A stretch of DNA of 7,292 bases. It comes from Armatimonadota bacterium (GTDB lineage: Bacteria; Actinomycetota; Acidimicrobiia; Spongiisociales; UBA5794). The position numbers were made by a program, and so were the translations under genes. The stretch lies in contig QQUL01000375.1 in assembly GCA_008501565.1 (NCBI GenBank), forward strand, positions 7,456-14,747, in the 5' to 3' direction. This document shows, one piece after another, positions 1 to 6,122 of the stretch (the first letter of the stretch is position 1; each line of letters begins with the position of its first letter). A model generated the notes under the pieces. It had not been told where the DNA came from and did not search any database. It saw only the letters and a list, made by a program, of their open reading frames with translations.

Positions 1-11
1 AACCACACTGC

Positions 12-671
12 TCAGAACAGGCGCATGGCGTCTGATTCAATCCCCCTGAGTTCGTCGTAGTCAACCTCCACACACCCAATGTCCCTGTCGTGCGCCAGGG
101 TTTTCGCCTGGGGTTTGATCACCTGGGCGGCAAAGATGCCCCGAACCGGGGCGAGACGGCCGTCCCGATTCAGGAACTCGAGATACCGTGTGAGTTGTTC
201 GACACCGTCGATCTCACCACGGCGTTTGATCTCGATCGCAACGGTTGTTCCTTCAGCATCCCTGCATAGAAGATCCACCGGTCCAATGGGTGTTGGATAC
301 TCCCGACGGATGAGCGTCATGCCCTCGCCGAAGAACTCGGGGCGTTCCGCAAGCAGTCGCTGGAGCTCGAGCTCGACTCCGTCCTTCTGCAATCCCGGAT
401 CCTCCCCCATCTCAAGTGAGGTTTCGAAATGGATCTCTCCAAACTCGATCGTGAGCCGCTCCCCTTTCGGGTTCATCACGATCCATGACGAACCCTCGTC
501 GGTAAAGGTGTTGGGGGCGTTCATCCAGTTGAGTGGCTTGTAGGCGCCACCGTCGGCGTGGACGGCGACGCAACCGTCGGCCTTCACCATCACAAGCCTT
601 GTCGCTTCGGGAAGGTACGCGTTGAGACGTCCTTCGTACCGCACCGTGCATTCAGCTACTCGAATCCGCAT
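12..671 (-). CDS. nucS: Endonuclease NucS (mismatch-specific, PD-(D/E)XK)
   Basis: NucS (EndoMS) cuts both strands at certain DNA mismatches and provides the non-canonical mismatch repair of many Actinobacteria and Archaea that lack MutS/MutL. The N-terminal DNA-binding/dimerisation half contains the conserved run YKPLNWM (W49). The C-terminal nuclease half has GPVDLL (D133) and the IEIK motif (E147, K149), followed by the conserved GEIDGVEQLTRYLE helix. The protein ends in MRLF, resembling the C-terminal sliding-clamp-binding tail reported for bacterial NucS. I chose the ATG at 669-671 (219 residues) because family members start just before the 'CTV.Y.GRL' strand. The frame stays open upstream to an ATG at 756-758 (248 residues), but the extra 29 residues look unlike the family. 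Neither start has a good Shine-Dalgarno. It lies 135 bp downstream of the HAD gene on the same strand. The family call is very secure and the start moderately so. Confidence 0.95.
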   Translation of the reverse strand: MRIRVAECTVRYEGRLNAYLPEATRLVMVKADGCVAVHADGGAYKPLNWMNAPNTFTDEGSSWIVMNPKGERLTIEFGEIHFETSLEMGEDPGLQKDGVELELQRLLAERPEFFGEGMTLIRREYPTPIGPVDLLCRDAEGTTVAIEIKRRGEIDGVEQLTRYLEFLNRDGRLAPVRGIFAAQVIKPQAKTLAHDRDIGCVEVDYDELRGIESDAMRLF

Positions 672-806
672 CGCATCGCAGGCTACCCGCAACCGGTTCG
701 CTCGTTCTTTGGGCTCCAACCCACCGCCACGGTCAATGTGCTGTTCCAGCCAGAACATACCCTGGGTACGCGGGCTTTCATTCTGGGCGACAGCCAGCGA
801 AACTGT

Positions 807-1445
807 TCAGCGGTGCCTCAATTCAGATGATGCGAGGTGGTGCGAGAGCTCGGTCAGATCGGCGACCGTCACGGTCCCAGGTGCGAACTCGGAAGGCCGA
901 TGGTTGGTGATACCGATGAAGCCAGCCCCCGCTGCGTTGGCGGCTTCCATGTCCCAGGTGGAATCGCCGATCATCGTGGTATCCGAAGGCGGCACGCCCA
1001 GGAGCCGGCACGCTTCGATGATCTGATCGGGGGCGGGTTTGGGTCGCAGATCATGAAGGCGGCCAACGACCGTCGTGAAAGGAACCTCGTGTGTCGCCAG
1101 CGCCAGGCGCGCCGCTTCGGGCCCCATCAGAGTGACGACTGCGACCGGCGTGTCCGAGACGGTGTCGATGAGGAGTTCGAGCCCCGTCATCGGGGTGGAC
1201 TGCGGCACAGCCGCGAGCTCATGGCGTTCGATGGCGTCGGACAGGGCTTGCCAGCGGGAATCGCCAGCCAAGGCCACGAGTGCCTCCATGCAGATCCTCG
1301 CCGGTGCATCCCAACTCGTGTCCGGTGCACCCACATCCGCCCACTCCCCGACCAGCTCTCTGACGTCTTCAAGGGCGGTGCCGTAATCGGTAAAACCCTG
1401 GATATCGACCAAGGTCCAGTCAAGGTCGAACAAGAGCGCTTTCAT
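807..1445 (-). CDS. HAD-superfamily hydrolase (phosphoglycolate phosphatase-like)
   Basis: A 212-residue soluble HAD hydrolase, probably a small-molecule phosphatase. All four HAD motifs are visible: motif I DLDWTLVD with nucleophile D7 and acid/base D9; motif II at T105 in VAVVTLMG; motif III lysine K136 in RPKPAPD; and motif IV IGDSTWDMEAA with Mg-binding D161 and D165. The helical stretch of about residues 15-85 between motif I and motif II is the usual place of a C1 cap domain. Motif I has Trp where most relatives have Gly (DxDGT), so the pocket may be atypical. The HAD sequence alone does not fix the substrate; phosphoglycolate, a sugar phosphate or a nucleotide are possible. The gene is divergent from the pseudouridine operon and upstream of nucS. 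The ATG at 1443-1445 places motif I at the N-terminus, as is normal. No Shine-Dalgarno precedes it and a TATGAT box lies a few bases upstream, so it may be leaderless. Confidence 0.88.
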   Translation of the reverse strand: MKALLFDLDWTLVDIQGFTDYGTALEDVRELVGEWADVGAPDTSWDAPARICMEALVALAGDSRWQALSDAIERHELAAVPQSTPMTGLELLIDTVSDTPVAVVTLMGPEAARLALATHEVPFTTVVGRLHDLRPKPAPDQIIEACRLLGVPPSDTTMIGDSTWDMEAANAAGAGFIGITNHRPSEFAPGTVTVADLTELSHHLASSELRHR

Positions 1446-1453
1446 ATCGAGCC

Positions 1454-1459
1454 ATCATA
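1454..1459 (-). promoter_or_regulatory. Possible -10 box of the HAD gene
   Basis: On the minus strand a TATGAT hexamer (5 of 6 to TATAAT) lies just before the HAD start codon. A transcription start seven bases past it would fall near 1447, leaving about a 2-base leader, which fits the lack of a ribosome binding site. I see no good -35 at the usual spacing, so this is tentative. Confidence 0.3.
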
Positions 1460-1526
1460 AAGAGTCGGGTGTCGAAGCACTCTGATCCCCTTACAACACG
1501 AAGATCGAATCATTCGTTGCCGTGTC

Positions 1527-1542
1527 GTGTGGAACCCAACAC
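1527..1542. promoter_or_regulatory. Imperfect inverted repeat, candidate operator
   Basis: GTGTGGAACCCAACAC is an imperfect dyad with outer arms GTGT/ACAC plus one inner G:C pair, lying eight bases before the proposed -35 of the kinase-psuG operon. A second short palindrome, CGAAT-C-ATTCG, sits at 1506-1516. Either could bind a regulator, including the HTH of the adjacent kinase, but short dyads arise by chance and nothing proves function. Confidence 0.22.
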
Positions 1543-1549
1543 AAACCAT

Positions 1550-1579
1550 TTGCTTATTCCGGTAAAGGTGCCTTAGTAT
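1550..1579 (+). promoter_or_regulatory. Candidate promoter of the pseudouridine operon (leaderless)
   Basis: TTGCTT at 1550-1555 (-35-like) and TAGTAT at 1574-1579 (-10-like, with the key TA...AT bases) are separated by 18 bp. A start seven bases after the -10 falls at 1586, the G of the GTG start codon. The only purine-rich stretches nearby are AAGG abutting the GTG and AAAGGTG ending 15 bases upstream, neither at a workable spacing. The arrangement fits a leaderless mRNA, which is common in Actinobacteria. Confidence 0.45.
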
Positions 1580-1585
1580 CATAAG

Positions 1586-2683
1586 GTGCTTACTGAGCGA
1601 GAACAACAAATCGTCGAATTGCTTCGGCGCGATCCACTGATTGGAACCGACGCGCTGGCCAAGACGCTTGGAACCAGTCGTGCCTCCATCAACGTGCACC
1701 TGTCCAATCTTGGCAAGAAGGGTGTGATCCTCGGCCGTGGCTATGTGCTTGCCGATCGGCCCGGAGCCGTCGTGATCGGCGGAGCCAACGTCGACCTCAA
1801 GGCTCGTAGCAAGGCTCCGGCGACAAGCCAGACCAGCAATCCCGGTCATGGCTCGATGGCGCCGGGAGGTGTTGCGCGCAACATCGCCGAGAACATCGCC
1901 AGACTCGGTGACCGAGTACACCTGATCAGCATCGTGGGACGCGACCCGATGGGCGACAATCTGCTCGACCACACCGCGGCAGCCGGGGTACGTGTTGAGT
2001 ACGTGGCGCGGACCGATGGCCCGACCGGCACCTACACGGCAGTGCTCGACGTCGACGGTGAACTCATCGTCGCGATCGCTGACATGGAAACGACGGCTGA
2101 GCTCGGGCCCGCGCAACTCCACAACGCTCGCGACGTGATCGGGGCCGCCGGAGTGGTGGTCGTTGACGGCAATCTGAGCCTCAATGCCCTCGAGTACGCG
2201 CTGGATCTGTCCGCAGGCGTTCGCACCATCTTCGAACCCGTGAGTGTGCCGAAGGCGGCTCAGCTCAAGGACGCGATCGATGACCGACTGCATGCCGTTA
2301 CGCCCAACCGCGACGAACTCGCGGCACTCACTGACCTGCCGACACGCACTGACCGACAGGTGCGAACCGCAGCGCGGGTTCTGCACGACCGCGGCGTCGA
2401 GCTGGTCTGGGTCCGTCTCGGCGAGCGCGGCTCAATGCTCAGCACCACCGATACCGCCATTGAAATCGCGGCAATACCAACCACTGTCGAGGACGTCAGC
2501 GGTGCAGGCGACTCCATGCTTGGCGCGTTCTGTCACGTTCTGCTCAAGGGTGGCTCGCCTGAGGAAGCCGCACGGTTCGGCCACGCAGCCGCCGCCCTCA
2601 CCATTGCAAGCTCTCACACCGTACGACCCGATCTGACCCCACGGCTGGTTCAGACCGCACTCGACCAAAAGGAACAAGAATGA
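1586..2683 (+). CDS. psuK: HTH-fused PfkB-family pseudouridine kinase
   Basis: Pseudouridine kinase phosphorylates pseudouridine at the 5' position with ATP, the first step of its breakdown in the cytoplasm. Residues 1-55 form a winged helix-turn-helix (helices around 3-15, 19-28 and 32-44, then a GRGYVL wing) like that of E. coli YeiI. From about residue 60 the PfkB/ribokinase fold starts with VVIGGANVDL. PfkB signature 1 is GGVARNIAENIARLG (94-108) and signature 2 is DVSGAGDSMLGAF (304-316 region), with the catalytic Asp in GAGD (D309). At 365 residues it is about 50 longer than the HTH-less E. coli PsuK, which the HTH accounts for. The pseudouridine assignment rests mainly on the ATGA overlap with psuG; by sequence alone it could be another nucleoside or sugar kinase. 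The GTG start at 1586 is placed by the HTH and the promoter. The HTH suggests that it may regulate its own operon. Confidence 0.88.
   Translation: MLTEREQQIVELLRRDPLIGTDALAKTLGTSRASINVHLSNLGKKGVILGRGYVLADRPGAVVIGGANVDLKARSKAPATSQTSNPGHGSMAPGGVARNIAENIARLGDRVHLISIVGRDPMGDNLLDHTAAAGVRVEYVARTDGPTGTYTAVLDVDGELIVAIADMETTAELGPAQLHNARDVIGAAGVVVVDGNLSLNALEYALDLSAGVRTIFEPVSVPKAAQLKDAIDDRLHAVTPNRDELAALTDLPTRTDRQVRTAARVLHDRGVELVWVRLGERGSMLSTTDTAIEIAAIPTTVEDVSGAGDSMLGAFCHVLLKGGSPEEAARFGHAAAALTIASSHTVRPDLTPRLVQTALDQKEQE
2667..2673 (+). promoter_or_regulatory. Ribosome binding site of psuG
   Basis: AAAAGGA lies inside the last codons of the kinase gene, six bases before the psuG ATG. It supports the ATG at 2680 and coupled translation across the ATGA overlap. 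Confidence 0.6.
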
Positions 2684-3609
2684 CCGCTCCACACCCCGAT
2701 CTCGTGCTCACCGACGAAGTGGCCCAGGCGTTGCATGACCACAGCCCTGTCGTTGCACTCGAAAGCACCATCATCAGCCACGGGATGCCGTTCCCACAGA
2801 ACGTCGAAATGGCCACCGAGGTCGAGCGGATCATCCGCGACGGCGGGGCGGTGCCGGCAACGATCGCGGTTCTCGACGGCATCCCCCGGATCGGGCTGAC
2901 CAGCGACGACCTCCACCTCCTCGCAACCAGCCCCGACGTGTCCAAGATCAGCACTCGAGACCTGCCCTACACCGTGTCCCAACGCACCCACGGTGCAACC
3001 ACCGTTGCCTCGACCATGCGATTGGCCGCCTTGGCCGGGATTTCGGTGTTCGTCACGGGAGGAATCGGCGGCGTACATCGCGGCGCCGAACGAACCTACG
3101 ACATCAGCGCCGATTTGACTGAGTTGTCACTCACCGACGTTGCGGTGGTCTCAGCCGGTGTGAAGTCAATTCTCGATATCGGACTCACGCTCGAAGCACT
3201 TGAAACACTCGGCGTACCCGTTGTTGCGTACGGGACCGATGAGTTCCCGGCGTTCTTCTCGCGTGCCAGTGGCCACCCAGCCCCCATGACGCTGGACACC
3301 CCCGCCGAGCTTGCAGCAATGATGGCTGCCAAGTGGCGACTCGGGCTGACCGGAGGAATCGCGATCGTCAACCCCATCCCGGTGGAGGACGAGATCCCGG
3401 CTGCAGATATCAGTGTGATCATCGAGCAGGCGATCGCGGACATGGATGCACAGGGTGTTCACGGCAAGGAAGCGACCCCGTTCCTGCTCGGAAGGATTGT
3501 CGAGATCACCGAGGGCGCCAGCCTCACAGCCAACCTCGCGCTCGTGAACAACAACGCACGACTCGGTACACAGGTGGCACGCGAGTATGCCGCCCTCCTG
3601 GCGTCGTAG
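2680..3609 (+). CDS. psuG: Pseudouridine-5'-phosphate glycosidase
   Basis: PsuG reversibly splits the C-C glycosidic bond of pseudouridine 5'-phosphate to give uracil and ribose 5-phosphate, the second step of pseudouridine catabolism. At 309 residues it is nearly the length of the E. coli enzyme (312). The N-terminal block VVALESTIISHGMPFPQN is the family hallmark. The catalytic residues known from E. coli PsuG all have counterparts at a constant offset: E28 (ALEST), K89 (DVSK), D145 of the metal site (DISADLTEL) and the Schiff-base lysine K162 (SAGVKSILDIG). The conserved TGGIGGVHRGAE loop (126-137) and the late ANLALVNNNARLG segment (284-296) are intact. The ATG at 2680 overlaps the kinase stop (ATGA) and has a good ribosome binding site. 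No pseudouridine transporter gene is visible in the window. The enzyme looks complete and functional. Confidence 0.97.
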   Translation: MTAPHPDLVLTDEVAQALHDHSPVVALESTIISHGMPFPQNVEMATEVERIIRDGGAVPATIAVLDGIPRIGLTSDDLHLLATSPDVSKISTRDLPYTVSQRTHGATTVASTMRLAALAGISVFVTGGIGGVHRGAERTYDISADLTELSLTDVAVVSAGVKSILDIGLTLEALETLGVPVVAYGTDEFPAFFSRASGHPAPMTLDTPAELAAMMAAKWRLGLTGGIAIVNPIPVEDEIPAADISVIIEQAIADMDAQGVHGKEATPFLLGRIVEITEGASLTANLALVNNNARLGTQVAREYAALLAS

Positions 3610-3628
3610 CCATACGTTCAGTGAATCC

Positions 3629-3649
3629 TCGGGTGGCCCGACCACCCGA
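3629..3649. terminator. Hairpin between convergent genes, possible bidirectional terminator
   Basis: TCGGGTGG-CCCGA-CCACCCGA forms a perfect 8-bp stem with a 5-base loop. It occupies most of the 51-bp gap between the ends of psuG and the metal ATPase gene, where a two-way terminator is expected. No T-run follows on either strand, so it is not a classical intrinsic terminator. Such U-less hairpins are common at gene ends in GC-rich Actinobacteria. Confidence 0.5.
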
Positions 3650-3657
3650 CCAACCCG

Positions 3658-5700
3658 TTAGGTGTTCGCCGTCTCGGTGGACGTCTCGATGTCGTCGTTC
3701 ACGTCCCCCGATGCCCGCGAGGGGGTCCACAGCTCCTTGGCCATGACGGTGGCATCCTCGGGGTTGCGCATGAGCCGCATGGCGTTGGCGATGACGACCA
3801 TCACGGAAGCCTCGTGGACCAGCATGCCGATGGACATCGTGACACCGCCGGCAAAGACGCCCGCCAGTAACAGCACCACGGTGACCAAGGCGATCGTGAT
3901 GTTCTGACGCATCACACGGACGGTGCGCTTGGCGAGACTGATGGATTCCGGGAGCTTGAGCAGGTTGTCGCCCATGAGCGCGATGTCCGCCGTCTCGACC
4001 GCCACAGCCGAACCGGCCGCACCCATCGCCACGCCGATGTTCGCCGTGGCCAGGGCCGGGGCATCGTTCACCCCGTCGCCGACCATGGCGACCGTGTGCC
4101 CCTGCTTCTGCAATGCAACGACCGCATTCAGCTTGTCCTCTGGCAACAGCGACGCGTAGATCTCGTCGATGCCGGTCTTGGAACCGATGGCCTCAGCCAC
4201 CAGCCGAGTATCGCCGGTGAGCATGATGACCTTCTCGACACCGGCGCCATGGAGACGCTTGACCATCTCGGGCGCATCCACGCGGATCTGGTCGGCCACC
4301 GCAACGACACCGATCACGATGCCATCGACAGCCACGATCATCGGGGTCTTGCCCTGAGCCGCGAGCTGCTCGGCGGCGGCAGCTGCACGCTCGGTCATAC
4401 CGCCGTTGGCGATGCCGTACTCGACCAACAGTGCAGCGTTGCCGATCAGCACCCTGATGCCATCGACGTCGGACACGATGCCCTTGCCCGGTACCGGGGT
4501 TACGGTGCCGGGGATCCCTTCGGGGCCGACACCCTCCCTCTTGGCTGAGTCGAGGATGGGACGGGCCAGTGGGTGCTCCGAGCCGGCCTCGGCGGCCGCT
4601 GCCCACCGCAGAACCTCGGTGCGGTCGTACGAGGAACTCAGTACCACGACATCAGTCAGTTGCGGCCTGCCCTCGGTGAGGGTTCCGGTCTTGTCCACGG
4701 CCACGGCCGAGATCTTGGCAGCGGTTTCGAGGTACTCGCCACCCTTGATGAGAATCCCGTTGCGAGCGGCTCGGCCGATGCCTGCGACGATCGCCACAGG
4801 GATCGAGATGACCAAAGCACCTGGGCAGCCGATGACGAGAAGGGTCAGAGCCAGCACGATGTCGCGGGTGACGAGGCCAGCCACGACGGCAAGGACAATC
4901 ACGGCAGGCGTGTACCAGCGTGAGAAGCGGTCGATGAAGGCCTGGGTCTTGGCCTTGGCGTCCTGGGCCTCCTCGACTCGATGGATGATGCGAGCCAATG
5001 TGGTGTCAGCACCCACCCCGGTGGCCTCTATCTGCAGGAACCCGCCCCGAGATACGGTGCCAGCGAAGACCCGATCGGACTCGGATTTCTCGACCGGGAT
5101 GGACTCGCCAGTGATGGATGCCTCGTCGAGGGCACCGGTTCCGGCGACCACTCGGCCATCCACAGGGACCTTGGCCCCATTCTTGACGAGGACGATCTCA
5201 CCCATCTTCACCAGGTGGGCGGGCACCTCCTGCTGTTCGCCGTCACGCATGACGACGGCGACGTCCGGCGCAACCGCGACGAGCTCGGCCAATGCCGACC
5301 GAGTCTTGTTCATGGTGGCCGCCTCGAGGGTGTGGCCGACGGCAAAGAGGAAGGTGACAGCCGCTGCCTCCCAGAAGTTGCCGATGATGATCGCTCCGGT
5401 GGCAGCGATGGAGACCAGCAGGTCGATGCCGATGTGCCTGGCCAACAGGGCATTGATCGCACTGATGACGATGCGGTAGCCAGCGACGACAGCCCCAGCG
5501 ATCATGAAGGCATCGGCGAGTGTGAAAACGCCATCGGTATCGACGGCATGGGCCCCGGCATCCAGCCACCACTGGGAGGTGAGGGTGACGTTCCACGCAC
5601 CCCCGGCGATGTATTCCAAACCAAACGAGACGAGGATCAGCGCACCAGACACGATGGGAACGGACCAGTGGCCGTGGAACCACTTCTGGAAACTGTTCAC
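3658..5700 (-). CDS. Heavy-metal-translocating P1B-type ATPase (CPG motif)
   Basis: An inner-membrane pump that uses ATP to export a metal ion. The 680 residues show the P1B plan: four N-terminal membrane helices (about 14-128); an actuator domain with TGES (197-200); helices 5-6 (262-307) with the metal-site motif CPG (292-294); phosphorylation motif DKTGTLT (D336); the nucleotide-domain SEHP (H376-P377); TGD and GDGVNDAP (541-548); and helices 7-8 (about 600-642). The motif is CPG rather than CPC, and helix 8 has HEASV (from 629). C292 is the only cysteine. There is no N-terminal HMA domain; a separate HMA gene lies just upstream. HE in helix 8 recalls P1B-4 (cobalt/zinc-type) pumps, while CP recalls Cu/Zn/Cd pumps, so the metal is open. 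I chose GTG at 5698-5700 because AGAAGG sits nine bases ahead; the TTG at 5707-5709 directly abuts that sequence. Confidence 0.93.
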   Translation of the reverse strand: MNSFQKWFHGHWSVPIVSGALILVSFGLEYIAGGAWNVTLTSQWWLDAGAHAVDTDGVFTLADAFMIAGAVVAGYRIVISAINALLARHIGIDLLVSIAATGAIIIGNFWEAAAVTFLFAVGHTLEAATMNKTRSALAELVAVAPDVAVVMRDGEQQEVPAHLVKMGEIVLVKNGAKVPVDGRVVAGTGALDEASITGESIPVEKSESDRVFAGTVSRGGFLQIEATGVGADTTLARIIHRVEEAQDAKAKTQAFIDRFSRWYTPAVIVLAVVAGLVTRDIVLALTLLVIGCPGALVISIPVAIVAGIGRAARNGILIKGGEYLETAAKISAVAVDKTGTLTEGRPQLTDVVVLSSSYDRTEVLRWAAAAEAGSEHPLARPILDSAKREGVGPEGIPGTVTPVPGKGIVSDVDGIRVLIGNAALLVEYGIANGGMTERAAAAAEQLAAQGKTPMIVAVDGIVIGVVAVADQIRVDAPEMVKRLHGAGVEKVIMLTGDTRLVAEAIGSKTGIDEIYASLLPEDKLNAVVALQKQGHTVAMVGDGVNDAPALATANIGVAMGAAGSAVAVETADIALMGDNLLKLPESISLAKRTVRVMRQNITIALVTVVLLLAGVFAGGVTMSIGMLVHEASVMVVIANAMRLMRNPEDATVMAKELWTPSRASGDVNDDIETSTETANT

Positions 5701-5709
5701 GATGGGCAA

Positions 5710-5715
5710 CCTTCT
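5710..5715 (-). promoter_or_regulatory. Ribosome binding site that decides the ATPase start
   Basis: AGAAGG on the minus strand is nine bases from the GTG at 5700 and zero bases from the in-frame TTG at 5709. The spacing makes the GTG the likely start, shortening the protein by three residues. Confidence 0.6.
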
Positions 5716-5787
5716 TGTGAGGCGTGGGCAGACGAGGACGCGCGGGACAGGGTCACGACTTCCTCTCAGAATCTACTCGACCCGATC

Positions 5788-5800
5788 GGCCGGGCCGGCC
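5788..5800. repeat. GC-rich dyad between the HMA and ATPase genes
   Basis: GGCCGG-G-CCGGCC lies in the 102-bp gap, about 12 bases after the HMA stop. In RNA it could form only a short stem with a 3-base loop and has no T-run. It could be a weak intercistronic hairpin that partly separates the two genes' expression, or simply GC-rich sequence. Confidence 0.25.
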
Positions 5801-5811
5801 TCAACGGCAGG

Positions 5812-6045
5812 TCAGAACGCCGAAGGAGCGGCCTTGTAGCCAGCCTTGGCGACGGCAGCGACGATGTCGTCGACGGAGGTCTTGGACTCGTCGTGGTCAA
5901 CCTCGATGCGGGCGGAAGCGAACTGAACCGCCACGTTCTCGACGCCGTTCAGCTTGCCGATCTGCTTTTCGATCTTCTGGACACAGGAAGGACAGGAGAA
6001 GCCCTCAGCGCGAAGAATCGTGTGCGTGGTGGTTTCGGTGGTCAT
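5812..6045 (-). CDS. Stand-alone HMA-domain heavy-metal-binding protein (CopZ-like)
   Basis: A 77-residue cytoplasmic protein made of a single heavy-metal-associated domain with the ferredoxin-like beta-alpha-beta-beta-alpha-beta pattern. The metal site is GFSCPSC (C18, C21), the usual GxxCxxC loop, and its two cysteines typically bind Cu(I), Zn(II) or Cd(II). The end, AVAKAGYKA, is also typical. It probably hands metal to the ATPase encoded 112 bases downstream, which has no HMA domain of its own. I chose the ATG at 6043-6045 because a strong Shine-Dalgarno, AGGGGA at 6054-6059, lies eight bases upstream and because the domain begins immediately after it. The frame is open to 6150, but the extra 35 residues are low-complexity and have no HMA character. 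The metal cannot be named from the sequence; the 'CopZ-like' label describes fold and size only. Confidence 0.92.
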   Translation of the reverse strand: MTTETTTHTILRAEGFSCPSCVQKIEKQIGKLNGVENVAVQFASARIEVDHDESKTSVDDIVAAVAKAGYKAAPSAF

Positions 6046-6053
6046 GGCGGCGA

Positions 6054-6059
6054 TCCCCT
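6054..6059 (-). promoter_or_regulatory. Shine-Dalgarno of the HMA gene
   Basis: AGGGGA within AAAAGGGGATC, eight bases before the ATG at 6045. It is the strongest ribosome binding site in the window and fixes the 77-residue form of the HMA protein. Confidence 0.7.
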
Positions 6060-6104
6060 TTTCGTGTCGTTGCCCCGCAGCTGCTGGCGCGGGTCCGTGT
6101 GCTT

Positions 6105-6122
6105 GGTAACACCCAGAGTACC
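6105..6122. promoter_or_regulatory. GGTA-N10-TACC dyad, candidate metal-responsive operator
   Basis: This 18-bp element has GGTA/TACC arms in the 124-bp gap between sufB and the HMA gene. On the minus strand it contains TACTCT (6115-6120), a possible but weak -10 with no clear -35. Another TACC, as part of TACCAA at 6135-6140, pairs with TTGGTA at 6103-6108. The position suits repression of the HMA-ATPase unit by a metal sensor; no regulator gene is visible in the window. The evidence is only positional. Confidence 0.22.

Noticed and set aside
1442..2386. A 314-residue open frame on the minus strand opposite the kinase gene
   Set aside because: It lies antisense to a clear PfkB kinase with intact motifs, has no recognisable domain, and would overlap the HAD gene start. 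High GC content produces such long shadow frames.
4406..5479. A 357-residue plus-strand frame within the ATPase region
   Set aside because: Its Ser/Thr/Arg-rich composition is typical of the complement of a GC-rich gene, and it is wholly antisense to the ATPase.
5701..5709. TTG start for the ATPase
   Set aside because: The AGAAGG ribosome binding site would touch the TTG with no spacer, while it is nine bases from the GTG at 5700.
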